Source: Sulfitobacter faviae (GTDB taxonomy: Bacteria > Pseudomonadota > Alphaproteobacteria > Rhodobacterales > Rhodobacteraceae). Taken from it: 64,000 nt of DNA. How positions within the stretch are numbered: the first letter of the stretch is position 1; every line of letters starts with the position of its first letter. Of the stretch, positions 40,252 to 49,674 are shown piece after piece. A model generated the notes under the pieces. The model searched no databases. It saw only the letters and a list, made by a program, of their open reading frames with translations, and had not been told where the DNA came from. Location of the stretch: NCBI RefSeq assembly GCF_029870955.1, contig NZ_PGFQ01000001.1, forward strand, positions 1,922,001-1,986,000, in the 5' to 3' direction. A program made the position numbers and the translations under genes.

Positions 40252-40902
40252 CTATACCAGCGTGGCGATGATGGCACGCAGCGTAGGGATGCCCCAGCCC
40301 TTTTCCGAAGATGTCACGACAATCTCCGGGTAGGCAGCGGGGTGTTTGCTCAGCGCGTCTTTCACCTGTGACAGGATCTTTGCGCGTTCGGCTTCCTTGA
40401 CCTTATCCGCCTTGGTCAGCACGACCTGAAAGGTGACGGCGGAACTGTCGAGCAGGGACATGATCTCATCATCGACCTTCTTCACGCCATGGCGCGCGTC
40501 GATCAGCACGAAGGCGCGGCGCAGGGTCTGGCGGCCCGAGAGGTATTGTTTCAGCAGGCGCTGCCACTTCTCGACCACTGGCAGCGGCGCATTGGCATAG
40601 CCATAGCCCGGCAGGTCGACGAGGTAGTGCTCTTCCCCGGCGGTGAAAAAGTTGATCTCTTGCGTCCGGCCCGGCGTGTTCGAGGCCCGCGCCAGCGCTT
40701 TCATCCCGGTCAGGGCGTTGATCAGCGTCGATTTCCCGACGTTGGAGCGCCCGGCAAAGCAGACCTCCATCCGGTCGGGGGGCGGCAGCCCATCCATCGC
40801 CACCACGCCTTTGACGAATGTCGTCTCACCGGCGAAAAGCATCCGGCCCTTCTCGGCGCTCGGGGCGTCCGGCTCTTCGGCGATGGTGTAGTTCACTTGC
40901 AT
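40252..40902 (-). CDS. engB: Ribosome biogenesis GTPase YsxC/EngB
   Basis: EngB is needed for late 50S assembly. The 216-residue product has G1 [17 protein letters not shown]3 DLPGYG and G4 TKADKV. The N-terminal 45 residues precede the GTPase core. The start overlaps the MOSC gene stop by one base (TGATG), which rules out the longer reading frame upstream. Confidence 0.96.
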   Translation of the reverse strand: MQVNYTIAEEPDAPSAEKGRMLFAGETTFVKGVVAMDGLPPPDRMEVCFAGRSNVGKSTLINALTGMKALARASNTPGRTQEINFFTAGEEHYLVDLPGYGYANAPLPVVEKWQRLLKQYLSGRQTLRRAFVLIDARHGVKKVDDEIMSLLDSSAVTFQVVLTKADKVKEAERAKILSQVKDALSKHPAAYPEIVVTSSEKGWGIPTLRAIIATLV

Positions 40903-41639
40903 CAGATCAGCTCCAGTTCGTCGCCCACGGCGATCTCTCCGCCCTTGGTGACGGTCAGGGTAACACCGAAATCCCGGTGACCCAATTGGTCGAGTGCGGC
41001 GAGCGTGTCCACGTCGCGCGCGCCGGTGTCGGTGTTTACGGTGGTGGCAAGGCAGCGGGTGATGCGTTTGGACACATGCAGCCGTGCTTCGCCGATTTTC
41101 AAGTCGCGCCCCAGCCAGTCGAACTCGGCCCAAGGGGCGGCGCCGTCAAACCAGATGTTGCCGCGCCAGCGGGCGGTTTGCAGCGGGGCAGCTGCCAGTT
41201 CTTCGACGGCGCGATGGGAGGTGAGGCTGTTGAGCGACAGCGTCGGCTCCGCGCTGTCGGTATAGCCGCGGCCATCAAGGCGGAGGATATCCACCGGGGC
41301 AGCGCGGCCTTCGGCCACCAGCGGGCGCACCCAGTCGAGGAAGGCAGCCTGTTCGCGATCCGGCTGAAAGGTGATTTCGCCGCGCGCCGGATGGCGCAGG
41401 GTGAGCATCTCAGTGGTCTCATCCAGCTTGGCTTTGATCGCCTGCAACTGTGGCGAAGAGGCCCCCCGGGTGAAATTCAAACACCGCGCCCAATCTCCCG
41501 GCGCGGCTTTGGAGGCGTCATGGGCCACGGCCCAGAGCCGGTCGTAGGGCATGGATTGCCCGGCGCGCAGGGTCACTCGCTCAACCGTCTCGCGGCCATG
41601 GGCCTTGAGCGGATGCCGGTTGAGCGCGGTGACCTGCAT
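40902..41639 (-). CDS. MOSC-domain protein
   Basis: The 245-residue product has a beta-barrel N-terminal region (MQVTALNRHPLKAHGRETVE) and a MOSC domain. The conserved Cys lies in SKRITRCLATTVNTDTGARD, with HRDFGVTLTVTKGGEIAVGD after it. Such domains move sulphur or bind molybdenum cofactor (mARC, MoCo sulfurase). The redox partner domain is absent. It lies inside the yidC-engB cluster in many roseobacters; the functional link is unclear. Confidence 0.88.
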   Translation of the reverse strand: MQVTALNRHPLKAHGRETVERVTLRAGQSMPYDRLWAVAHDASKAAPGDWARCLNFTRGASSPQLQAIKAKLDETTEMLTLRHPARGEITFQPDREQAAFLDWVRPLVAEGRAAPVDILRLDGRGYTDSAEPTLSLNSLTSHRAVEELAAAPLQTARWRGNIWFDGAAPWAEFDWLGRDLKIGEARLHVSKRITRCLATTVNTDTGARDVDTLAALDQLGHRDFGVTLTVTKGGEIAVGDELELI

Positions 41640-43510
41640 CACTTTTTCGACTTGCCCGATTTGGGCTTGGCATCCGCATTGGCGGCAGCGCTCTTGGGCG
41701 TGCGTTTGAAGCCGCCTTTGATGTTGCCCCAGAGGTCAGGTTTGTACCCCTGGCTGCGCATGATCAGATATTGCTGGGTGAAGGTGATCGTGTTGTTGGC
41801 GATCCAGTACACCACCAAGCCGCTCGCGAAACCGCCCAGCATGAACATGAAAACCCATGGCATCCATGCAAAGATCATCTGCTGTGTCGGGTCGGTGGGC
41901 GCCGGGTTCAGCTTTTGCTGCAGGAACATGGAGATACCCAAGAGCAGCGGCAGGATGCCGATGAAGATCAGCGCCAGCATCGAACCCGGCTCGGGCGCGG
42001 CATAGGGCAAGAGGCCCCAGAGGTTCATGATCGACGTCGGATCGGGCGCGCTGAGGTCTTGGAACGGGCCAAAGAAGGGCGCGTGGCGCAGTTCGATCGT
42101 GACGAAAATCACCTTGTAGAGCGAGAAGAAGATCGGGATTTGCAGCAGGATCGGCAGGCAGCCCGCAGCAGGGTTCACCTTGTTCTTCTTATAGAGCTCC
42201 ATCATGCCCTGTTGCATCTTCTGACGGTCGTCGCCCGCTTCTTTCTTCAGCTTTTCCATCTCGGGCTGAAGCTCTTTCATCCGTGCCATGGAGACGTAGG
42301 ATTTGTACGCCAGCGGGAAGAGGACCGCCTTGATCAGCAGCGTCAGGCCGATGATGGCAACACCCATGTTGCCGATAAGCTTGTTCAGCTCATGCAGCAG
42401 CCAGAAGATCGGCTTGGTCAGGAAGAAGAACCAGCCCCAGTCGATGCTGTCGATGAATTTGGCAACACCGGAGGATTGGTAATCCTGAAGGGTTTCCCAT
42501 TCCTTGGCACCGGCGAAAAACTTGCTGGAGGTGCTCACGCTTTCGCCTGCCGCGACCGAGCGGGTCGGCTGGCGGGTGAAGGCGCGGTAGGTGTCCGCGC
42601 GCGGATCATAGGTGAGCGCCTGTTCAAAGGTTTCGCCCGCGTCGGGGATCAGCACCGCCTGCCAATAGTGATCGGTAAAGCCGACCCAGCCCTCGGTGAC
42701 GCCTTCGGTGACCACGGCGGGGCGGCCCCAGGTGCTGTTCACATCGGCTTCGGCGATATCGTCCCAATCGACTTCGGCAAGTTCACCATTGGCCATGGCC
42801 ACGGCGCCTTCATGCAGGATGAAGAAGCTTTTCAGGTCTTCGGGCAGCCCGTGCTGCGCGATCATGCCGAAGGGGGCGAGGTTCACCGCGCCTTCGCCGT
42901 TGTTGGTCACGCTCTGGGTGATGTCGAACATATATTGGTCATCGACCGAGATGGTGCGGGTAAAGACCTGCCCGGCGCCATTGTCCCAAGTGAGGGTCAC
43001 GGGGCTGTCGACGCCTAGCGTTTCGCCCTCGCTCAGGGTCCAAAGCGTGTCGACACCCGGCACGGCATCGGGGGCGAGGCCCGAACCGGCGGCCCAACCG
43101 TGCAGCGCATAGTAAGCATCGCTCGACCCTTCGGGGGAGAGCAGGGTCACGATTTCGGCATCCGCGTCGAGCGTGGTTTGGTAATCGTTCAGTTTCAGAT
43201 CGTCGATCCGACCGCCCATGAGCGAGATGGAGCCGCTGACCTTGTCTGTCGCGATTGCCACGCGGGGCGCTGCTGCCAGTGCCGCGCGGCGGCCTTCGGG
43301 GGCGGCGCCTTCGCCATCTTCCGTGCCGGGCGCGGCAGCGGTATCGGCGGTGGAGGCGGGAACCGAAGTGCCCTCGACAGTTTGGCTGATCTCGGTACCG
43401 GCTTCCAATGCTGGGTCGGCTTCAGGGGGCGGGAACAGAAGGAACCACACGAGGATGACGGCAAAGCTGAGCGCCGTGGCAAGGATGAGATTCTTGTTCT
43501 GTTCGTCCAT
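41639..43510 (-). CDS. yidC: Membrane protein insertase YidC
   Basis: YidC inserts and folds inner-membrane proteins, alone or with SecYEG. The 623-residue product has an N-terminal anchor (NLILATALSFAVILVWFLLF), then a large periplasmic beta domain. The conserved core includes GNMGVAIIGLTLLIKAVLFP and PAAGCLPILLQIPIFFSLYK. The C-terminus is Lys-rich, as in ribosome-binding forms. MDEQNKN is the family start; the 87 codons open upstream are not used. Confidence 0.96.
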   Translation of the reverse strand: MDEQNKNLILATALSFAVILVWFLLFPPPEADPALEAGTEISQTVEGTSVPASTADTAAAPGTEDGEGAAPEGRRAALAAAPRVAIATDKVSGSISLMGGRIDDLKLNDYQTTLDADAEIVTLLSPEGSSDAYYALHGWAAGSGLAPDAVPGVDTLWTLSEGETLGVDSPVTLTWDNGAGQVFTRTISVDDQYMFDITQSVTNNGEGAVNLAPFGMIAQHGLPEDLKSFFILHEGAVAMANGELAEVDWDDIAEADVNSTWGRPAVVTEGVTEGWVGFTDHYWQAVLIPDAGETFEQALTYDPRADTYRAFTRQPTRSVAAGESVSTSSKFFAGAKEWETLQDYQSSGVAKFIDSIDWGWFFFLTKPIFWLLHELNKLIGNMGVAIIGLTLLIKAVLFPLAYKSYVSMARMKELQPEMEKLKKEAGDDRQKMQQGMMELYKKNKVNPAAGCLPILLQIPIFFSLYKVIFVTIELRHAPFFGPFQDLSAPDPTSIMNLWGLLPYAAPEPGSMLALIFIGILPLLLGISMFLQQKLNPAPTDPTQQMIFAWMPWVFMFMLGGFASGLVVYWIANNTITFTQQYLIMRSQGYKPDLWGNIKGGFKRTPKSAAANADAKPKSGKSKK

Positions 43511-43812
43511 GGGGACCGCCACCTGATGTCTTTGAATATCACGGGGGTTCAACAGAGTGCGGGGCCAAAGGTCAAGTGGAATCGGGCGGGATGAAGGGGG
43601 ATGCAGGGTGGTTTTGGTCCATCTGGCATGGGTTTTGCGGAGTTTCGCCGGGGGCGGTTGCGGGGGTGCGGTGGCCCCAGCATTGAACGGGGCAGGGGGC
43701 AGAGGGCGTGGCCGTACTTCGGGGCGCGGGGTGTTCTCCTCTGCCTGAGACCCTTCGGCCGTCGCGACCACCGTCGCTTAATGCTCCGGGCCGGTGCTAG
43801 GCACAGAGCCCG
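43511..43812. other. Gap between the EAL gene and yidC
   Basis: No gene is supported in these 302 bp; open frames on both strands are GC-rich by-products. A promoter for yidC is expected here, but I could not identify a convincing one. Confidence 0.6.
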
Positions 43813-45353
43813 CTAGGTGGCACGCCCATTCATGATGCGCGGCACGTCTTGCAGTTTCGCGTTGTGGCGGGCGATCCAATCGAGTGTTTGCTCAAACGGC
43901 ATGGGGCGGGCGATGCCGAATCCCTGCACATGGTCACACCCGAGTTGGGCGAGCAAGACATGCTCCCCACCGTTTCCACCCCTTCGGCAAGGGTCTCAAT
44001 GCCCAGTCGTTCGGCCATGGTGAGAATGGCGCTGATCATGCGCTGCTGGTCGGGGTCGCGGTCGGCCTTCATGACGAAAGAGCGGTCGATCTTGATCCGG
44101 CTGACGGAGAAGCGGCGGATGGATGCGATGGAGGCATGGCCCGTGCCGAAGTCGTCAAGATCGATGCGGCAACCGAGCTTGCGCAGGGCATTGATATTGC
44201 GGGTGATCACATCGTCGGCGGTTGAGGCGACGACGGTTTCCAGCACTTCGATGGCGAGCCGGTCGGGGGACAGGTCGAACCGGTCCAGCTCCCAAGTGAT
44301 TTTGTCGATGAGCCGGGGGTTGGCAAGTTCGCCCCCGGCGAAGTTCACCCCGATCTGCGGTACTACGGTGCCGGAGCCATCCCAGGCTTTGAGGGCGGCG
44401 AAGGCGTGGTACATCATGACTTCGGCCAAACGCTCCAACAGGCCGGCCTCCTCGACGGCGGGCAGGAAATCCGAAGGGGGGATCATGCCCTGTACCGGGT
44501 GGTTCCAGCGCGCCAAGGCTTCAAAGCCGGTGATCTGGCCTGTGTCGGTTGAGATTTGCGGCTGAAACCATGGTTGTATTTGGCCGCTGTCTAAGGCCTG
44601 CGCGACCTCTTCGCGCAGTTCGGCGCGGCTTTCGCTTTCCCGGCGCATCTGGTCGGAAAAGGCGCGAATGGAGGAGGGGCCGCGCCGCTGCGCGCTGCGC
44701 AGGGCGGTGGCGGCGGCGGCAAGCCATGCGGCGGCATCCCTGCCCGGGGTGCGGGTGTTAAGGCAAAAGCCGACGGAGGCCGTGAGGTAGATCGTAACCC
44801 CATCGACGAAAAACGGTTCTTCCAAGGCGGATTGTAGCCGCCCGGCCAGTTGAATGCAGAGTTCAAGGTCAAGCTGCCGTACCGGGGCCGTGCAGACGGC
44901 GAACCGCGCCTCTCCCATCTTGCCGATGAGATCATCGTCGCGCAGGGCGCCCTGCAATCGTTCGCCGCTTTGCCGCAGAACCGTGTCGGCGGCGGTCTGA
45001 CCGTGGCGTTCGATGATTTGGTCAAGCCCTTCGAGCGCAATGAAACATGTGGCCGACAAACGCCCCCGAGATTGGGCGGTTTGAAAAACTTGTTCTGTCA
45101 GCTCCTCAAAAGCGCTGCGCTGTAGGATGCCGCCGAGCGCGTCTCGGGGTGCCTGAGAATTCCCGCCAAAGCGCTGCCCCGCAAGAAAAAGAAGCGGCAG
45201 CGCGGCGGAGGCGGCGATCAGGGCCATTTCGCCGCCGATCCAAAAGGCCAGCAACGTCAGCGCGGGGAGGAAGGCCAAAGCAGCCTGACCGCTGAGCAAA
45301 GCGGCGAACGACTGGTGCAGCTGCGTGAGCCCGGAAAGCCGGTGAATTGCCAT
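43813..45353 (-). CDS. Membrane GGDEF/EAL cyclic-di-GMP protein (frame broken by one missing base)
   Basis: The 513-residue product has two hydrophobic segments near residues 20-65. A degenerate GGDEF domain follows, whose signature reads GEARF, so cyclase activity is unlikely. The EAL domain looks complete (FEALARWNHP, NFAGGEL, DDFGTGHASIASI, KIDRSFV, ETLAEGVE), so cyclic-di-GMP hydrolysis is likely. The frame breaks at about 43963: restoring one G gives GVETVGEHVLLAQLGCDHVQ through RIMNGRAT. The start is MAIHRLSG at 45353. It lies between ttcA and yidC, where related genomes usually have no such gene as far as I recall. Confidence 0.87.
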
Positions 45354-45460
45354 CGCGATATCCCTTCCCAATACGCGCAATGCCTGCGCTGACGGGGGAG
45401 GGATATCGCCTTTAGGGTGTGCTGTGGGTTAACAGAACCCGCTTTTTTGCGGATTATTAT

Positions 45461-46329
45461 CTAAAATTGTTCTTGCTCCGTACCCTCAACGTTCCGCATG
45501 AGCCCGGCGAAGTCAAAAAGCTTGGGATCCAGCAGGTGCGAGGGGCGGGCGTTCATCAGCGCGCGGAACATGACTTGCCGACGACCGGGGCTATTGGCCT
45601 CCCACCCGTCGAGAATCGCCTTCACCTGTTGGCGCTGAAGCCCGTCCTGCGAGCCGCAAAGATCGCAGGGAATGATCGGGTAGTTCATCGCCGTGGCGAA
45701 GCGTTCGCAATCGCTTTCCGCGACATGGGCGAGGGGCGGTAGACGAAAAGATCGCCTTCTTCGTTAACCAATTTGGGCGGCATGGTCGCCAGTCGTCCGC
45801 CGTGGAAAAGGTTCATGAAAAAGGTTTCGAGGATGTCATCCCGGTGATGCCCCAGCACCACGGCAGAGCAGCCCTCCTCCCGCGCGATCCGGTAGAGATT
45901 GCCCCGGCGCAGGCGGGAGCAGAGCGCGCAGAAGGTGCGCCCGGCGGGGACCTTGTCCATCACGATTGAATAGGTGTCTTGATATTCGATGCGATGCGGG
46001 ACGCCCATCTTTTCAAGGAATTCCGGCAGCACGGTCGCCGGGAAATTTGGCTGCCCCTGATCGAGGTTGCAGGCCAAAAGCTCGACCGGCAGCAGGCCGC
46101 GCCATTGCAGCTCATGCAGAACCGCCAGCAGAGTATAGCTGTCTTTGCCGCCCGATAGGCAGACCAGCCATTTCGGCTTGGGTGCGCCTTGGGCGGTCGG
46201 CTCCACCATGCCGTATTGATCGATCGCCTCGCGGGTCATGCGGACGATGCGTTTGCGCAGTTTCTTGAACTCGGTGCTTTGCGGTGCGCCGGCAAAGAGG
46301 GGGTGAATCTCGTCGGTTTCGTCCAGCAT
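45461..46329 (-). CDS. ttcA: tRNA 2-thiocytidine(32) synthetase TtcA (frame broken by one missing base)
   Basis: TtcA adds sulphur to C32 of some tRNAs using an iron-sulphur cluster and ATP. The PP-loop [17 protein letters not shown] with its C-x2-C, and [14 protein letters not shown] are visible; CDLCGSQ appears after the break. One C is missing at about 45737 (CGCCCCTCG for CGCCCCCTCG). The repaired sequence reads [32 protein letters not shown], 289 residues in total. Confidence 0.92.
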
Positions 46330-46395
46330 CGTCGGTCTCTCACTATCAGCTTGGCTTCACCTAGGGCATTTTGCCCCTTTGCCGCAAGCGCGGCG

Positions 46396-46617
46396 CTAAT
46401 CGGGAACGTTGTCGATCCCGCTTTGCCCCCAAGGGTGGCAGCGCGCGATCCGGCGGGCGGCCAGCCATCCGCCCCGCAGCCCGCCGTGTTTTTGCAAGGC
46501 TTCCAACGCATAGGCGCTGCAGGTGGGCTGATAGCGGCAGTTATGCCCGACCCATGGGCTGAAGATCAGCCGATAGCCGCGCACGGGCAGGGCAAGAAGC
46601 GCGGCCAAGGGAGTCAT
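46396..46617 (-). CDS. yidD: Membrane protein insertion efficiency factor YidD
   Basis: The 73-residue product has the [20 protein letters not shown] motif with paired Cys, then [20 protein letters not shown] and [12 protein letters not shown]. It is a membrane-associated amphipathic protein that aids YidC function. Its start overlaps the rnpA stop by 4 bp. Confidence 0.95.
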   Translation of the reverse strand: MTPLAALLALPVRGYRLIFSPWVGHNCRYQPTCSAYALEALQKHGGLRGGWLAARRIARCHPWGQSGIDNVPD

Positions 46618-47036
46618 TTTCGGACCCCGTGCAGAATATCCAGCGCGCGGGCCAGATCGGCGAGCAATTGATCAAAGGGCAGGGTGGCTGTCGCCTCGCG
46701 CCGCCCGACAAAGACATAGTCCATGCCCGCGCGCCCCGCCTGCGGCAGGGTGAGCCGCGCGATCTCGCGCAGGCGGCGCTTGGCGCGGTTGCGGGCCACG
46801 GCATTGCCGACCTTCTTGGAACAGGTGAATCCCACGCGAATGGGCGCCGCGCTGGGCTCATCCTCCCGGCGGGGGCGCATTTGCAGAATGAAGCCGGGGG
46901 TGGCCACGCGTTTGGCGCGGCTGGCACGTTGGAAATCCGCCCGTTTGGTCAGGGTCTCCAGACGCAGAGAAACCGCCGGGGCAGGGTTCCCCTTCGTGGC
47001 GCAAGTGCCATTCAAGGGTGCCTCCGGCGGTGTCAT
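46614..47036 (-). CDS. rnpA: Ribonuclease P protein component
   Basis: RnpA is the protein part of the enzyme that matures tRNA 5' ends. The RNR signature is [20 protein letters not shown], and the fold is complete to [13 protein letters not shown]. At 140 residues it has about 25 more at the N-terminus ([20 protein letters not shown]) than the conserved core. A start nearer [12 protein letters not shown] is possible. It overlaps yidD by ATGA and lies 26 bp after rpmH. Confidence 0.94.
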   Translation of the reverse strand: MTPPEAPLNGTCATKGNPAPAVSLRLETLTKRADFQRASRAKRVATPGFILQMRPRREDEPSAAPIRVGFTCSKKVGNAVARNRAKRRLREIARLTLPQAGRAGMDYVFVGRREATATLPFDQLLADLARALDILHGVRK

Positions 47037-47062
47037 ATTCTGGTTCCGAAGATCGAGGGCGC

Positions 47063-47197
47063 TTATGCGCTCAGCGATTTCCGGCCCTGTGCGCGGCGTG
47101 CGTTGATGATCTTACGGCCGGCTTTGGTGGCCATGCGCGCGCGGAAACCATGGCGCCGCTTGCGCACGAGGTTCGAGGGTTGAAAGGTGCGTTTCAT
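47063..47197 (-). CDS. rpmH: 50S ribosomal protein L34
   Basis: The 44-residue, very basic product reads [20 protein letters not shown], then [20 protein letters not shown] and SLSA, matching L34 throughout. It is the first gene of the rpmH-rnpA-yidD series. dnaA, adjacent in some bacteria, is not present here. Confidence 0.97.
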   Translation of the reverse strand: MKRTFQPSNLVRKRRHGFRARMATKAGRKIINARRAQGRKSLSA

Positions 47198-47513
47198 CGC
47201 TCCGTCTCCATCTAAAGCTGGCTGGGCACGGAATCACTTGAAGGTTCCACCGCGGCCAGCGTCAATTCAAGCCCGTCCTCTAATGCGGCGGGGCGCGCAA
47301 GTCAAACCCCCTGACAGGGAAAAACCGCGCTTTGCAACAAAATGCCGGTTTGCGGGGCCGGAATTGTTTCAGTTCACCCCGTAACTTTGCAAAATCGCCC
47401 TTTCCCGCACAAGTCCCATCAAGCGCGCGTGAGGAGCCTGTTCCCGCGCCCCGCTTCACGCCATCATTGAGGAAAGCGAAATTGGTCTGATGCAGGCCCA
47501 AGGAAGTGTGAAA
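47198..47513. other. Divergent intergenic region between rpmH and the TVP38 gene
   Basis: These 316 bp have no gene. On the minus strand TTGACG-N17-TTCAAG is a weak candidate promoter for rpmH. I see no DnaA boxes, so nothing suggests a replication origin. Confidence 0.5.
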
Positions 47514-48248
47514 ATGAGCCGCAATGACCAAAGTAAACCCGCGCTGATGCGCTATCTGCCCCTTGCGCTGATCGCGGTCGTCGCTGCCATCGGGGCCTTT
47601 ACCCTGCGCGATTACCTGAGTTTCGACGCGCTGCGTGACAATCGCGAGGCGCTGATCGCCTTTCGCGACAGCAACTACCTGCTGACCGCGCTGGTCTTTG
47701 TCGCCGCCTATGTGGTGATCGTGGCTTTCTCCCTGCCGGGGGCCACGGTGGCCACTTTGACGGGCGGCTTCCTCTTCGGGCTGTTTCCGGGCGTGCTTTA
47801 TAACGTCAGTGCTGCGACCTTGGGCGCGGTGGTGATCTTTCTGGCCGCGCAATGGGGCCTTGGCGCACGGTTGAAAGACCGGATGGACGCCTCCGAAGGT
47901 ATGGTGCGCAAGATCAAGGCGGGGATCGACGACAACCAATGGTCGATGCTCTTCTTTATCCGGCTGGTGCCGGTGGTGCCCTTCTTTGTCGCGAATCTGC
48001 TGCCGGCCTTCCTTGGCGTGCCGCTGTTTCGCTTCGTGATCTCGACGTTTTTCGGGATCATGCCGGGGGCCTTGGTCTTTACCTCGGTGGGCGCAGGGCT
48101 AGGTGCGGTTTTCGCCCGGGGTGAGTCGCCCGACCTTGGGATTATTTTCGAGCCGCATATTCTATTGCCCATTCTGGGCCTTTGCGTGCTGTCGCTGCTG
48201 CCCGTGGCGATCAAGACATTTACCGGTAAGAAGGATCTGCTGAAATGA
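47514..48248 (+). CDS. TVP38/TMEM64-family (DedA-like) membrane protein
   Basis: The 244-residue protein has about six hydrophobic segments. The family core spans VVIVAFSLPGATVATLTGGF and NQWSMLFFIRLVPVVPFFVA. SD AAGGAAG supports the ATG at 47514 over one at 47490. The family has been linked to lipid scrambling and metal or selenite handling, but the function is not settled. Its stop overlaps the reductase gene by ATGA, so the two are coupled. Confidence 0.9.
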   Translation: MSRNDQSKPALMRYLPLALIAVVAAIGAFTLRDYLSFDALRDNREALIAFRDSNYLLTALVFVAAYVVIVAFSLPGATVATLTGGFLFGLFPGVLYNVSAATLGAVVIFLAAQWGLGARLKDRMDASEGMVRKIKAGIDDNQWSMLFFIRLVPVVPFFVANLLPAFLGVPLFRFVISTFFGIMPGALVFTSVGAGLGAVFARGESPDLGIIFEPHILLPILGLCVLSLLPVAIKTFTGKKDLLK

Positions 48249-49666
48249 CCAACCGTATCAAGACCGACGTTCTGATCATCGGCGCAGGCTCTGGCGGGTT
48301 GTCGGTGGCGGCGGGGGCCGTGCAGATGGGCGCGGATGTGACCCTTCTGGAAGGGCATAAGATGGGCGGCGATTGCCTGAACTATGGCTGCGTGCCCTCC
48401 AAGGCGCTGATCAAGACCGGCAAGACCGCCTATACCCAGCAACACAGCGCGCAATACGGGGTGGAGGCTGCCGCCGGGGCGGTGGATTACGCCGCTGCCA
48501 AGGATCACGTGGCGGATGTCATCTCGCAAATCGCGCCGGTCGACTCGGTTGAGCGGTTCGAGGGCTTGGGCGTGCGGGTGATCCGCGAATACGGACGTTT
48601 CATTTCCGATAAAGAGGTGCAGGCGGGCGATACCATCATCACCGCGCGGCGCATCGTCGTGGCCACCGGCTCCTCTCCGCTGGTGCCGCCGATTCCGGGG
48701 CTGGCGGATGTGCCCTATGAGACGAATGAGACCCTCTTTGATCTGCGCGAGAAGCCCGAGCATCTGATCATCATCGGTGGCGGCCCCATCGGCATCGAGA
48801 TGGCGCAGGCGCATGTGCGGATGGGCTGCAAGGTCACCGTGATCGAAGGCAGCCGCGCGCTTGGCAAGGATGACCCCGAATTGTCCGAGGTGGTGTTGCA
48901 GACCATGCGGGACGAAGGCGTGGTTTTCGAGGAAGGCAGCGATGCGGCCAAGGTCAGCGGTGCGGCGGGGGCGATCACGGTCGAGACCAAGGATGGCCGC
49001 GTGATCAAGGGCTCGCATCTGCTGATGGCCGTGGGGCGCAAGAGCAACATCGACCGGCTCGATCTGGATAAGGCCGGGGTGGAGACCACCAAGGCAGGCA
49101 TCAAGGTCGACGACAGCCTGCGCAGCAGCAACCGCCGGGTCTATGCCATCGGCGATGTGGCAGGCGGGCTGCAATTTACCCATGTGGCGGGCTATCATGC
49201 CGGGGTGGTGATCCGCTCAATCCTTTTTGGCTTGCCGAGCAAGACGAAGCTGCACCATATCCCATGGGTCACCTATGCCGCGCCGGAACTGGCGCAGGTG
49301 GGGCTGACCGAAGCGCAGGCGCACGAAGAGCATGGCGACAAGCTGGAGGTCGTGCGGTTCCACTATAACCACAACGACCGCGCGATTGCCGAGCGTCAGA
49401 CCAAAGGGTTCATCAAAGTCATGGTGGTCAAGGGCCGCCCGGTGGGGGCCAGCATCGTCGGCCATCAGGCGGGCGAATTGATCACCCTGTGGTCGCTTGC
49501 GCTGGTCAATAAGATGAAGATGAGCCAGATTGCTGCTATGGTTGCCCCTTACCCCACGATCTCGGAGATTAACAAACGCGCGGCGGGGGCCTATTTCAGC
49601 CCGCGCCTGTTCGAAAGCGCTCTGGTCAAAACGGTGGTGCGCGCCGTGCAGCGCCTCTTGCCCTGA
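48245..49666 (+). CDS. FAD-dependent pyridine nucleotide-disulphide oxidoreductase (Mer/Lpd-like)
   Basis: The 473-residue flavoprotein has an FAD site GAGSGG (13-18), the redox pair CLNYGC (44-49) and an NAD(P) site GGGPIGIEMAQ. Its dimerisation domain follows residue 340. The C-terminal motif reads PYPTISE in place of the usual HPTLSE, so the catalytic His of lipoamide dehydrogenase seems absent. No mercury-binding cysteines are at the C-terminus. It should be a reductase of unknown substrate, and the coupled TVP38 gene suggests a membrane-linked role. Confidence 0.9.
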   Translation: MTNRIKTDVLIIGAGSGGLSVAAGAVQMGADVTLLEGHKMGGDCLNYGCVPSKALIKTGKTAYTQQHSAQYGVEAAAGAVDYAAAKDHVADVISQIAPVDSVERFEGLGVRVIREYGRFISDKEVQAGDTIITARRIVVATGSSPLVPPIPGLADVPYETNETLFDLREKPEHLIIIGGGPIGIEMAQAHVRMGCKVTVIEGSRALGKDDPELSEVVLQTMRDEGVVFEEGSDAAKVSGAAGAITVETKDGRVIKGSHLLMAVGRKSNIDRLDLDKAGVETTKAGIKVDDSLRSSNRRVYAIGDVAGGLQFTHVAGYHAGVVIRSILFGLPSKTKLHHIPWVTYAAPELAQVGLTEAQAHEEHGDKLEVVRFHYNHNDRAIAERQTKGFIKVMVVKGRPVGASIVGHQAGELITLWSLALVNKMKMSQIAAMVAPYPTISEINKRAAGAYFSPRLFESALVKTVVRAVQRLLP

Positions 49667-49674
49667 GATCGCCC

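Noticed and set aside
47063..47513. Replication origin beside rpmH
   Set aside because: There is no dnaA and no DnaA-box cluster or AT-rich unwinding region in the 316-bp gap.
47798..49198. 466-codon minus-strand frame
   Set aside because: Antisense to the TVP38 and reductase genes, whose frames have clear motifs and SDs.
48245..49666. Mercuric reductase assignment
   Set aside because: The redox motif fits, but the N-terminal HMA domain, C-terminal cysteine pair and any mer neighbours are absent.
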